Part shown: positions 24,169-31,614 of the stretch, one piece after another
Layout of the letters: each line of letters starts with the position of its first letter
How positions within the stretch are numbered: position 1 is the stretch's first letter
DNA from: Lentisphaeria bacterium
GTDB taxonomy: Bacteria > Verrucomicrobiota > Lentisphaeria > Oligosphaerales > Oligosphaeraceae
NCBI GenBank assembly: GCA_016303095.1
Contig: JAEDMH010000007.1
Location: 1-31,614 of the forward strand
Direction: 5' to 3'
Length of the DNA stretch: 31,614 nt
The notes under the pieces: model-generated
Databases searched by the model: none
Told to the model about the DNA's origin: nothing
The model's input: only the letters and a program-made list of their open reading frames with translations
Position numbers and translations under genes: made by a program

Positions 24169-24538
24169 GCCCCCCCCTCGCAGGACATCACAGAAGAGGG
24201 GGCTGCCCCGCCGCCATCCCCCCTTCGGATTTTCCCTCCCCAGCGGCCACAGCCCCCCGCCTTTCTCCCCTCTTCCCTTGTCCTTGCCAGCCAAGGGAGC
24301 CCCCGCCTCGCCCCCCCCCAGGAGGCCGCAAGGAAAAAGTTTTTCCTCCGCCCCTCGCTCCCAGGGCACTTCCTCCCGTGAATCCCCCACGGTTTCCGCC
24401 ATGGGGCCCAGGGGACTGGGCTATATTAAGCGAGTTTGCCTTGGAGAGCCCGGCACAGGGATCGGTTTGCCCTGTGACGCCCCCTCTCCCTCTCCCCTTT
24501 TGTATACCGCATCCCCCCTCTCGGGAACAAGGAGACCC
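24169..24538 (+). promoter_or_regulatory. Structured 370-base leader region upstream of carB
   Basis: No gene is seen here; a frame open through it into carB lacks coding character. It holds several inverted repeats. GGGGGCTG (24198-24205) with CAGCCCCC (24250-24257) may terminate the upstream operon. AGGAAAAAGTTTTTCCT (24331-24347) is a near-perfect palindrome. CCGTG/CACGG spans 24376-24392. GCCCAG-GGGA-CTGGGC (24406-24421) has a GNRA-type loop. CACAGGG/CCCTGTG spans 24454-24476. TATATT at 24422-24427 is a possible -10 box without a good -35. AAGGAG (24529-24534) is a clear Shine-Dalgarno sequence for carB. Confidence 0.5.
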
Positions 24539-27500
24539 ATGCCGAAGCGTACGGACATCCACAAAGTCATGATCATTGGAAGCGGGCCCATCATCATTGG
24601 ACAGGCCTGCGAATTCGACTACTCCGGCACCCAGGCCTGCAAGGCCCTGAAGAGCCTGGGATATGAAATCGTGCTGGTCAACTCCAATCCCGCCACCATC
24701 ATGACGGATCCCAGCACGGCGGATCATACCTACATCGAGCCCCTGAATGCGGAGCGCATGGAGGAGATCATCGCCAAGGAACGCCCCGACGCCCTGCTGC
24801 CCAACCTGGGAGGACAGTCCGCCCTCAACCTCTCCAGCGAACTGGCGGAGAAGGGCGTCCTGGACAAATACGGGGTGAAGGTCATCGGCGTGCAGATTGA
24901 CGCCATCCGCCGGGGAGAAGACCGGGAGGCCTTCAAGGAAACCATGACCTCCCTGGGCATCCAAATGGCCCCCAGCCGCATCATCCACTCCCAGGAGGAA
25001 GCCCTCCAGGCCGCCCGGGAAATCGGATTCCCCGTGGTGGTGCGTCCCGCCTACACCATGGGAGGCACGGGCGGAGGCTTCTGCTACAACGTGGAGGAAC
25101 TCCAGACGATTGTGGGCCGGGGACTCCAGGCCTCCCTGGTCCATGAATGCCTCATCGAGGAATCCCTCCTGGGCTGGGAAGAGCTGGAATTGGAGATCGT
25201 CCGGGACGCCAAGGGACAGATGATCACCGTCTGCTTCATTGAAAACGTGGATCCCGTGGGCGTACATACCGGCGATTCCTTCTGCACCGCCCCCATGCTC
25301 ACCATCTCTCCCCAAGTCCAGGCCCAGATGCAGGAGCAGGCCTACCGGGTGGTGGAGGGCATCGGCGTCATCGGCGGCACCAATGTCCAATTCGCCCGGA
25401 ATCCCCGGGACGGACGGCTGGTGATCATCGAAATCAATCCCCGCACCAGCCGCTCCAGCGCCCTGGCCTCCAAGGCCACCGGCTTCCCCATCGCCTATGT
25501 CTCCGCCCTCCTGGCCGCCGGCGTCACCCTGGACGAACTCCCCTATTGGAGAGATGGCTCCCTGGAAAAATACACCCCCTCCGGAGATTATGTGGTGGTG
25601 AAATTCGCCCGGTGGGCCTTTGAGAAGTTCCGGGGAGTCCAGGACAAGCTGGGCACCCAAATGCGGGCCGTGGGCGAGGTCATGAGCATTGGCAAGACCT
25701 ACCGGGAGGCTTTCCAGAAGGCCATCCGCTCCCTGGAGCGCTCCACCTCCGGCCTGGGATTCTACCGGGACCTCCATGAAAAATCCCTGGAGGAGTTGCT
25801 GGAACTCCTGAAGGAGCCCACCAGCTTCCGCCAATTCGCCCTCTACGAGGCCCTCCGAAAGGGCGCCACCATCGAACAGCTCCAGAAGCTCACCTTCATC
25901 AAGCGCTACTTCCTGGAGGAAATGCAGGCCCTGGTCCAAGAGGAGGAAGCCATCCTGGCCTGCCAGGGAAAGGAGCTCCCCGATGCCCTCCTCATCCAGG
26001 CCAAAAAGGACGGATTCAGCGACCAGTATCTGGCCGGCATCCTCAAAATCGACGAGGACGCCCTCCGGAAACGGCGCCTGGCCCTGGGCGTGGAGGAAAA
26101 CTGGGAGGCCGTGCCCGTCTCCGGCGTTAAGGACGCCTGCTACTGGTTCAGCAGCTACCATCTCGCCCAAACGCCCCCCGCCTCCGTCTCCAATAACCCG
26201 AAAAAGGTGATGATCCTGGGAGGAGGCCCCATCCGCATCGGACAGGGCATCGAATTCGACTACTGCTGCGTCCACGCCGCCCAGGAACTCCGCAAGCTGG
26301 GCTACGAGACCATCATGGTCAACTGCAACCCCGAAACCGTCTCCACCGACTACGACACCAGCGACAAGCTCTACTTCGAGCCCCTCACCCTGGAGGATGT
26401 GCTGGCCATCTACCAAAAGGAAAAGCCCCTGGGCGCCATTGTCCAATTCGGCGGACAGACCCCCTTGAACCTGGCCGCCAAGCTGGAAAAGAACGGAGTC
26501 CGCATCCTGGGCACCCCCCCCGCCACCATCGACATGGCGGAAGACCGGGATCTCTTCCGGAAGATGATGGAGAAGATGGACATTCCCATGCCCGCCTCCG
26601 GCATGGCCTCCAATCTCCAGGAGGCCATGGAAATCGCCCAGACCATCGGCTATCCGGTGATGGTGCGCCCCTCCTTCGTCCTGGGCGGCCGGGGCATGGA
26701 GGTGGTTCACGACCCGGAAATGCTCCGGGAATATGTCCTGAAGGCGGAGGAGGAGGTCTCTCCCGACCGCCCCATCCTCATCGACCGCTTCCTGGGAGAG
26801 GCCCTGGAGGCGGAGGCGGACGCCATCTGCGATGGCACCGACGCCTTCGTGCCCAGCGTCATGGAGCACATTGAGCTGGCGGGCATCCACTCGGGAGACT
26901 CCGCCTGCGTCATCCCCCCGCCCACCATGGGACGCCTCTACGAGGAGCAGATCAAGGACATCACCCGGCGCATCGCCGTGGAGATGGGCGTGGTGGGCCT
27001 GATGAATGTCCAATTCGCCATCTGCCAAGGCAAGGTCTACGTCATTGAGGCCAATCCCCGGGCCTCCCGCACCGTCCCCCTGGTCTCCAAAGTCTGCGGC
27101 ATCTCCATGGCCCGACTGGCCACGGACGCCATGATGGGCAAGAAGCTGAAGGAGATGGGCCTGAAGGAACTCCATCTGCCCCACTACGGCGTCAAGGAGG
27201 CGGTCTTCCCCTTCCCCATGCTGCCCGAAGTGGACCCCGTCCTGGGGCCGGAAATGCGCTCCACCGGAGAGGTCCTGGGCATCTCCCGGAATCTGGGGCT
27301 GGCCTTCTTCAAGGCGGAGGAGGCCGCCAAGCCCCCTCTGCCCACGGCCGGCACCGTCCTCATCACCGTGGCCCCTAGAGACCACCAGGCCATTCTCCCC
27401 GCCGCTCGCCAATTTGTGGAGGACGGGCTGACCCTCATGGCCACGGAGGGCACCCGGATCAGCCTGGAAAAGGCGGGCATCCCCGCCAAGCCCGTGGCCA

Positions 27501-27754
27501 AGATCGGGGAAGGACGCCCCGACATCCTGGATGAGTTGAAGAACGGACACATCCAGCTGGTGATCAACACGCCCATCGGAAAGGAATCCAAAAAGGACGA
27601 TTCCTATATCCGAAAGAGCGCCATCAAATACGGCGTCCCCTACTTCACCACCGTGGCCGCCGCCCTGGCCTGCGCCAATGGCATCCACGCCAAACGGAAA
27701 GGCAACGACGGCGTCCTCTCCCTTCAGGAATACCACGACCGGCTCCGCGGCTAA
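24539..27754 (+). CDS. carB: Carbamoyl-phosphate synthase large subunit
   Basis: CarB makes carbamoyl phosphate from bicarbonate, ammonia (supplied by CarA from glutamine) and two ATP, feeding pyrimidine and arginine synthesis. The 1071-residue protein matches E. coli CarB (1073). The two homologous halves each start with a signature: MIIGSGPIIIGQACEFDYSG near the N-terminus and the second-half equivalent MILGGGPIRIGQGIEFDYCC. Each half has an ATP-grasp domain, with VVRPAYTMGGTGGG in the first and VMVRPSFVLGGRGMEVV in the second. EINPRTSRSSALASKATG and EANPRASRTVPLVSKVCG are the metal/ATP-binding segments. The C-terminal MGS-like allosteric domain holds ATEGTRISLEKAGI. The ATG at 24539 follows AAGGAG; a longer upstream frame is rejected. 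carA is not adjacent. Confidence 0.97.
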   Translation: MPKRTDIHKVMIIGSGPIIIGQACEFDYSGTQACKALKSLGYEIVLVNSNPATIMTDPSTADHTYIEPLNAERMEEIIAKERPDALLPNLGGQSALNLSSELAEKGVLDKYGVKVIGVQIDAIRRGEDREAFKETMTSLGIQMAPSRIIHSQEEALQAAREIGFPVVVRPAYTMGGTGGGFCYNVEELQTIVGRGLQASLVHECLIEESLLGWEELELEIVRDAKGQMITVCFIENVDPVGVHTGDSFCTAPMLTISPQVQAQMQEQAYRVVEGIGVIGGTNVQFARNPRDGRLVIIEINPRTSRSSALASKATGFPIAYVSALLAAGVTLDELPYWRDGSLEKYTPSGDYVVVKFARWAFEKFRGVQDKLGTQMRAVGEVMSIGKTYREAFQKAIRSLERSTSGLGFYRDLHEKSLEELLELLKEPTSFRQFALYEALRKGATIEQLQKLTFIKRYFLEEMQALVQEEEAILACQGKELPDALLIQAKKDGFSDQYLAGILKIDEDALRKRRLALGVEENWEAVPVSGVKDACYWFSSYHLAQTPPASVSNNPKKVMILGGGPIRIGQGIEFDYCCVHAAQELRKLGYETIMVNCNPETVSTDYDTSDKLYFEPLTLEDVLAIYQKEKPLGAIVQFGGQTPLNLAAKLEKNGVRILGTPPATIDMAEDRDLFRKMMEKMDIPMPASGMASNLQEAMEIAQTIGYPVMVRPSFVLGGRGMEVVHDPEMLREYVLKAEEEVSPDRPILIDRFLGEALEAEADAICDGTDAFVPSVMEHIELAGIHSGDSACVIPPPTMGRLYEEQIKDITRRIAVEMGVVGLMNVQFAICQGKVYVIEANPRASRTVPLVSKVCGISMARLATDAMMGKKLKEMGLKELHLPHYGVKEAVFPFPMLPEVDPVLGPEMRSTGEVLGISRNLGLAFFKAEEAAKPPLPTAGTVLITVAPRDHQAILPAARQFVEDGLTLMATEGTRISLEKAGIPAKPVAKIGEGRPDILDELKNGHIQLVINTPIGKESKKDDSYIRKSAIKYGVPYFTTVAAALACANGIHAKRKGNDGVLSLQEYHDRLRG

Positions 27755-27802
27755 TCCCCCTCTTCCCTGATCTCACACCCACACTCGCCCTCCCCCCTCA
27801 TC

Positions 27803-28714
27803 ATGAGCTCCACCCCCACCCTCCTTGTCCTGGCTGCCGGCATGGGCAGCCGCTACGGCGGCATCAAACAGATGGACCCCGTCGGCCCCGACGGCGAATT
27901 CATCCTGGACTACTCCATCTACGACGCCTGGCGCGCCGGCTTCGGCAAGGTGGTTCTGGTCATCCGGGAGGAATTGGAGGCCCCCCTGCGGGAGCACTTC
28001 GGCAACCGGCTGGAGGGCAAGGTGGAAGTGGAATACGTGGTCCAGAGCCTGGACCGGCTTCCCCAAGGGTTTACGACCCCCGAGACCCGGAAGAAGCCCT
28101 GGGGCACCGGACACGCCATCTGGTGCGCCCGCAACGCCATCCAGGGCTCCTTCGCCATGGTGAATGCCGATGACTTCTACGGACGGGACTCCTTCACGGA
28201 GATGGCCCGTCTCCTGGCCGATCCCGCCTTCGGCAAGACCACCTGCGGCATTGTGGCCTTCCGCCTCAACAACACCCTCTCAGAAAACGGCAGCGTCTCC
28301 CGGGGCATCTGCGCCGTGGAGAACGGACACCTCACCGATGTGGTGGAGCGCACCACCATTGAAGCCCTCCCCGGCGGCAAGGCACGCTATCAGAACGAGG
28401 ACGGCTCCTGGACTCCCCTCACGGGCGAAGAGCCCACCTCCATGAACCTGTGGGGCTTCCCCGTGGAGCTCTTCCCGGAATTGGATCGCCAGCTCCAGGA
28501 GTTCCTCCAGGCCAATCTCCAGGAGCCCAAGAAGGAGTTCTTCATTCCCACGGTGGTGAACACCCTCATCAAGCAGAAAGGCTGGACCAGCCTGGTGCGC
28601 ACCAGCCCGGAACGCTGGTTCGGCATGACCTATTCGGAAGACCGGAAACTGGTCCTGGATCAGGTGAAGAAGCTCACCGCCCAGGGTGTCTACCCCGCCT
28701 GCCTTTGGAGGTAA
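27803..28714 (+). CDS. Sugar-1-phosphate nucleotidyltransferase (NTP-transferase family)
   Basis: This 303-residue protein belongs to the nucleotidyltransferase family that joins a sugar 1-phosphate and an NTP into a nucleotide sugar. The nucleotide-binding signature is AAGMGSRYGGIKQ (11-23), followed by PVGPDGEFILDYSIYDA (26-42), PWGTGHA (99-105) and the metal-binding NADDFYG (121-127). This subfamily often sits beside NahK-like kinases, as it does here: the next start codon is only 4 bases past the stop, with GGAGG overlapping this gene's end. The kinase product (N-acetylhexosamine 1-phosphate) is therefore the likely substrate, giving a UDP-sugar; the exact base and sugar are inferred. It starts 48 bases after carB with no hairpin between. 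Confidence 0.87.
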   Translation: MSSTPTLLVLAAGMGSRYGGIKQMDPVGPDGEFILDYSIYDAWRAGFGKVVLVIREELEAPLREHFGNRLEGKVEVEYVVQSLDRLPQGFTTPETRKKPWGTGHAIWCARNAIQGSFAMVNADDFYGRDSFTEMARLLADPAFGKTTCGIVAFRLNNTLSENGSVSRGICAVENGHLTDVVERTTIEALPGGKARYQNEDGSWTPLTGEEPTSMNLWGFPVELFPELDRQLQEFLQANLQEPKKEFFIPTVVNTLIKQKGWTSLVRTSPERWFGMTYSEDRKLVLDQVKKLTAQGVYPACLWR

Positions 28715-28718
28715 TCCC

Positions 28719-29810
28719 ATGTCTCAGGAAATTCTGCAAAATCTTCTCCCCATCCTGGAGAACTTCGATCTCCGGGGGGTGCCCGCCGATGCCGAACCCT
28801 GGGGTTCCGGACACATCAACTCCACCTACCGCATCACGGTGGACCAGAGCGGACGGGAAGTCCACTACATCCTCCAGGGCATCAATCAGCACGTCTTCCC
28901 CAACGTGCCCAAGCTCATGGAGAACATCCAGCGCATCACCCGCCACCTGGCCCGGCGCAACCCCCAAGACGCCCGGGCCACCCTCACCCTGGTGAACGAC
29001 CGCCAGAACCAACCCTTCTGGAAAAATCCCGCCGACGGCGAGTGCTACCGGATGTACCTCTTCATCGAAGGCGCCTCCACCGTGGACGCCGTCACCAGCC
29101 CGGAACAGGCCTACCAGGCCGCCAAGGCCTTCGGCGCCTTCCAATGCGCCCTGGCCGACCTCCCCGGGGAACCCCTCTTCGAGTCCATCGTGGATTTCCA
29201 CCACACCCCCAAACGCTTCCAAAAGTTCCTCGCCGTCCTGAAGGAGGACAAGCTGGGACGGGCCGCCCTCTGCCAGAAGGAAATCGCCTTCGCTCTGGCC
29301 CACGAAAAGGAGTGCTCCCTGGTGGTGGATCGCCTGGCCGATGGCAGACTCCCCTGGAGAGTCACCCACAACGACACCAAGATCAACAACGTCATGCTGG
29401 ATGACAAAACCGGAGAGGGCATCTGCGTCATCGACCTGGACACCTGCATGCCCGGCAGCGTCCTCTATGACTTCGGCGATGAAATCCGCACCACCACCGC
29501 CACCGCCGCCGAGGACGAACGGGATCTCTCCAAGGTGAATTTCGACCTGAATCTCTTCGGCGCCCTGGTCCAAGGATATCTCTCTACCGCCGGGGCCTTC
29601 CTCACCCCCGAGGAAAAACGCCTCCTCCCCTTCTCCGGACGCCTCCTTACCTTCGAGTGCGGCCTGCGCTTCCTCACAGATTTCCTGGAGGGAGACACCT
29701 ACTTCCGCACCCACCGGGAAGGACAAAACCTGGACCGCTGCCGCACCCAGTTCCACCTGGTGGCCCAGATGGAAGCCCAGGAAGAGCAGATGAACCAATT
29801 TGTGAAATAA
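28719..29810 (+). CDS. nahK: N-acetylhexosamine 1-kinase-like phosphotransferase
   Basis: NahK (LnpB) of Bifidobacterium phosphorylates the anomeric carbon of GlcNAc and GalNAc with ATP in the lacto-N-biose/galacto-N-biose pathway. This 363-residue protein is close to NahK's 359 and matches it along its length: GSGHINSTY (29-37), YILQGINQHVFP (50-61), FHHTPKRF (160-167), DKLGRAA (177-183), the catalytic-loop THNDTKINN (216-224, with Asp219 as the base), VIDLDTCMPGSVLYDFGD (237-254, metal-binding Asp) and LPFSGRLLTFECGLRFLTDFLEGD. The GGAGGT ribosome-binding site is one of the best in the window. It is coupled to the nucleotidyltransferase upstream and followed 24 bases later by the ROK gene. 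No GH112 phosphorylase is in the window. Confidence 0.88.
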   Translation: MSQEILQNLLPILENFDLRGVPADAEPWGSGHINSTYRITVDQSGREVHYILQGINQHVFPNVPKLMENIQRITRHLARRNPQDARATLTLVNDRQNQPFWKNPADGECYRMYLFIEGASTVDAVTSPEQAYQAAKAFGAFQCALADLPGEPLFESIVDFHHTPKRFQKFLAVLKEDKLGRAALCQKEIAFALAHEKECSLVVDRLADGRLPWRVTHNDTKINNVMLDDKTGEGICVIDLDTCMPGSVLYDFGDEIRTTTATAAEDERDLSKVNFDLNLFGALVQGYLSTAGAFLTPEEKRLLPFSGRLLTFECGLRFLTDFLEGDTYFRTHREGQNLDRCRTQFHLVAQMEAQEEQMNQFVK

Positions 29811-29834
29811 CCCACTACACACCAAACATTTGCC

Positions 29835-31289
29835 ATGAACCAGGAATTCCCCCTCGTCGCCCCCAAGACCGTCCCTGTCCTGGATCCCGGATTCCGTCCC
29901 CCCGTCCTGGCCAACCGCGCCTTTGTCCAGGCGGTGAAGGCCTCCGGCTGCGCCGTTCCCTGCCTCATCGCCGTGGAACGGGATCGTCAGCGGGTCTCCC
30001 GCTTCGACACGGTGGTCTATGACATGAAGCACCCCGCCTCCGCCGGCAACTTCTTCTACCTGGAACGCATCGTGAAATTCCTCCTCTGGCAGTTTGGCGG
30101 CTGGAAGGTCACCATCCACGCCCCGGAATGCCTGGTCCAATATCTGAAGAGCTGCTACAGCGAAACCGGCATCCGCCGCTTCGACGCCCAGTTCTGGGGC
30201 GACTTCACCTACGAGAAGCCCATGACCTTCGTCTACGCTCCCACCCCCGACGACGTGCCCGCGGAAAATGACGGAGCCGGCGCCGCCGTGAAGCTGGACT
30301 GGAGCGGATGGCGCATCGGCTTCGACCTGGGCGCCTCCGATGAAAAGGTGGCCGTGGTCAAGGACGGAAAGCTGGCCCTCAAGGAAGACGGGGAACCCCT
30401 CCTCTCCGCCGAATATGTCTGGGATCCGAAACCCCAGACCGACATCCAATACCACTACGACCACATCAATTTCGTCCTGAAGGAGGCGGAAAAGGCCATC
30501 CACTCCGTGGATCCCCAAGCCCAGGTGAAGGGCATCGGCGGCTCCTCCGCCGGCGTCTTCGTGGATGGACGCGCCCGGAATGTCTCCCTCTTCCGGGGCA
30601 TCACCCCCAGAAGCCGCTTCGACCAGGAGGCCGCCCCCATCTTCAAGGAAATCCAAAAGCAGTGGGGCGTGCCCCTGCGCCTGGAGAACGACGGGGATGT
30701 CACCGCCCTGGCAGGCGCCATCGCCCTCCAGGAGGGCGCCGTCCTGGGCATTGCCATGGGCTCCAGCCTGGCCGCCGGATACGTGGACGAATCCATGACT
30801 ATCAAGGGCTGGATGAACGAGCTGGCCTTCGCCCCCGTGGACTACAATCCCGAGGCCGCCATGGACGAGTGGTCCCACGACATCGGGGTGGGAGCCAACT
30901 ACTTCTCCCAGCAGGCCGTCGCCCGCCTCATCCCCTTGGCTGGCATTGAGATGGATGACATTCCCGCCGATAAATTCCCCCTGCGTCTCAAGCGGGTTCA
31001 GGAACTCATGGCCCAGGGGGATCCCCGGGCACGGAAGATCTACGAGACCATCGGCGTGTACTTCGGCTACACTGTGGCCGAATACTGCTCCTTCTACCCG
31101 GTGATCAAGCACCTGGAGGTGCTGGGCCGGGTGGTCTCTGGCGAAGGCGGACAAATCATCCTGGACCAGGCCCGGAAGGTCCTCCGGGAGGAATTCCCCG
31201 AACTGGGCGACATCCACTTCTACGAGCCCTCCGAACGGGAAAAGCGCCACGGCCAGGCTGCCGCCGCCGCCTCCCTCCCCGAGTGCTAG
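29835..31289 (+). CDS. ROK-family protein with long N-terminal extension and no zinc motif
   Basis: This 484-residue protein has a ROK-type sugar-kinase core from about residue 158: phosphate-binding GFDLGASDEKVAVV (162-175), KGIGGSSAGVF (232-242), the catalytic-base segment ENDGD (E284-D286 region), and LGIAMGSSLAAGYV (304-317). Normal ROK kinases (about 300 residues) carry GEIGH and a CxCGxxGCxE zinc motif; here NELAF replaces the former and no such cysteines occur. The first 155 residues (CLIAVERDRQRVSRFDTVVYD, FYLERIVKFLLWQFGGWKVTIHAPE) form an extra domain I do not recognise. It is not a DNA-binding helix-turn-helix like that of ROK repressors. It is the third gene of the sugar-activation cluster. 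Kinase activity is plausible but unproven. Confidence 0.85.
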   Translation: MNQEFPLVAPKTVPVLDPGFRPPVLANRAFVQAVKASGCAVPCLIAVERDRQRVSRFDTVVYDMKHPASAGNFFYLERIVKFLLWQFGGWKVTIHAPECLVQYLKSCYSETGIRRFDAQFWGDFTYEKPMTFVYAPTPDDVPAENDGAGAAVKLDWSGWRIGFDLGASDEKVAVVKDGKLALKEDGEPLLSAEYVWDPKPQTDIQYHYDHINFVLKEAEKAIHSVDPQAQVKGIGGSSAGVFVDGRARNVSLFRGITPRSRFDQEAAPIFKEIQKQWGVPLRLENDGDVTALAGAIALQEGAVLGIAMGSSLAAGYVDESMTIKGWMNELAFAPVDYNPEAAMDEWSHDIGVGANYFSQQAVARLIPLAGIEMDDIPADKFPLRLKRVQELMAQGDPRARKIYETIGVYFGYTVAEYCSFYPVIKHLEVLGRVVSGEGGQIILDQARKVLREEFPELGDIHFYEPSEREKRHGQAAAAASLPEC

Positions 31290-31330
31290 CCCTCCGCCTC
31301 CCCACCCCACCCCTCCGGAGTTATACCGCC

Positions 31331-31614
31331 ATGGAACCCACGGAAGCCACAAGAAATCAGTTCATCCAACAATGCCTGGAGGAGGGCATGTCCCTCTCCC
31401 AGGTTCAGGATCAGCTGGCCCAAACCTACGGCATCCACGTGACCTACATGGAATTGCGGATGCTCACGGCGGAACTCCAGGTGAACTGGGAAAAACAGGA
31501 CGCCCGGGCCATGGCCGCCCGGGGCGCCAAACCCGCCACCCCCACGCCCCAGCCTCCCCCTCCCCAGGAGCCCACCCCAGAGGAGTGGGAGAATCCCCCT
31601 GCCCCCCCCAGCAC
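31331..31614 (+). CDS. Conserved hypothetical protein, 3' end beyond the window
   Basis: The frame is open to the last base, giving 94 residues of an incomplete protein. It begins MEPTEATRNQFIQQCLEEGM, then SLSQVQDQLAQTYGIHVTYMELRMLTAELQVNWEKQD, followed by a Pro/Ala-rich segment. The pattern (short helix, SLSxVQxxL, xxYxELRxLxxELxVxWxKQD, Pro-rich linker) is one I associate with small Verrucomicrobiota/Lentisphaerota proteins of unknown function that have a further C-terminal domain. It starts 41 bases after the ROK gene. The start site ATACCGCCATGGA is identical over 13 bases to that of the esterase gene at 11061. No function is proposed. Confidence 0.75.
   Translation, partial: MEPTEATRNQFIQQCLEEGMSLSQVQDQLAQTYGIHVTYMELRMLTAELQVNWEKQDARAMAARGAKPATPTPQPPPPQEPTPEEWENPPAPPS

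Noticed and set aside
24068..24538. An N-terminal extension of carB by 157 codons
   Set aside because: The extension is Pro/Ser/Arg-rich, overlaps the small partner gene, and carB family proteins start at the ATG preceded by AAGGAG at 24529-24534.
24188..27736. A 1182-codon open frame on the - strand
   Set aside because: It is the antisense shadow of carB; the translation has no recognisable motif and is Gly/Asp/His-rich.
11061..31335. Shared start-site sequence ATACCGCCATGGA at 11061-11073 and 31323-31335 as a translation signal
   Set aside because: Only two copies are seen among 22 genes; chance or codon/leader composition could explain it.
1..31614. CRISPR array, tRNA, rRNA, insertion sequence or prophage
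   Set aside because: No regularly spaced repeats, cloverleaf-like or conserved rRNA segments, transposase or integrase frames were found by eye.

Overview
The window is a dense, GC-rich bacterial chromosome segment: 22 protein-coding genes, all on the + strand. No rRNA, tRNA, CRISPR array, transposase or integrase is visible. The best lineage guess is Lentisphaerota (Victivallales/Oligosphaeria-like) or a close PVC-group relative. The clues are a pseudopilin-like protein with an FTLIELLVVIAIIAILA N-terminus and a C-terminal H-X9-DG motif, a DUF4091/GH123-type protein, and a C-terminal partial gene of a kind I associate with Verrucomicrobiota/Lentisphaerota. This is inferred from protein style, not from a marker gene.

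Layout. (1) 1-11.0 kb is mostly housekeeping: the 3' end of an O-acetylhomoserine sulfhydrylase gene (metY), a queuosine-precursor transporter (yhhQ), an unknown secreted protein, a LOG-family protein coupled to prmC, an unknown protein overlapping dut, a lytic transglycosylase, two poorly characterised proteins, rimO, ftsQ, and queH overlapping ftsQ. (2) 11.07-22.3 kb is an accessory carbohydrate-use locus: an alpha/beta esterase; a LacI-family regulator with a clear promoter and palindromic operator; a cytoplasmic beta-propeller protein of unknown function; a pseudopilin; a secreted DUF4091/GH123-like protein; a clan GH-A glycosidase without a signal peptide; and a sodium:solute symporter. 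(3) 22.4-24.2 kb holds a Y-family polymerase coupled to a small partner protein, both resembling Clostridia-type genes. (4) 24.5-27.75 kb is carB behind a 370-base leader rich in hairpins, with no carA beside it. (5) 27.8-31.3 kb is a sugar-activation cluster: nucleotidyltransferase, N-acetylhexosamine 1-kinase (NahK-like) and an unusual ROK-family protein. The last gene runs off the end.

How the genes may work together. The GH123-like protein (characterised members release N-acetylgalactosamine), the GH-A enzyme and the symporter could break down and import a glycan. The NahK-like kinase and nucleotidyltransferase could then turn a free N-acetylhexosamine into a nucleotide sugar. Three copies of a 15-base motif, GCTAATNCGTWTWTG, lie at the regulator promoter and just before the propeller gene, and suggest autoregulation plus control of the locus. 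This is the strongest candidate for an undescribed system here; the propeller and pseudopilin are its unexplained parts.

Genome-style features: most start codons follow C/T-rich leaders with no Shine-Dalgarno sequence, and several genes shift from G/T-rich codons at the 5' end to C-rich codons at the 3' end.
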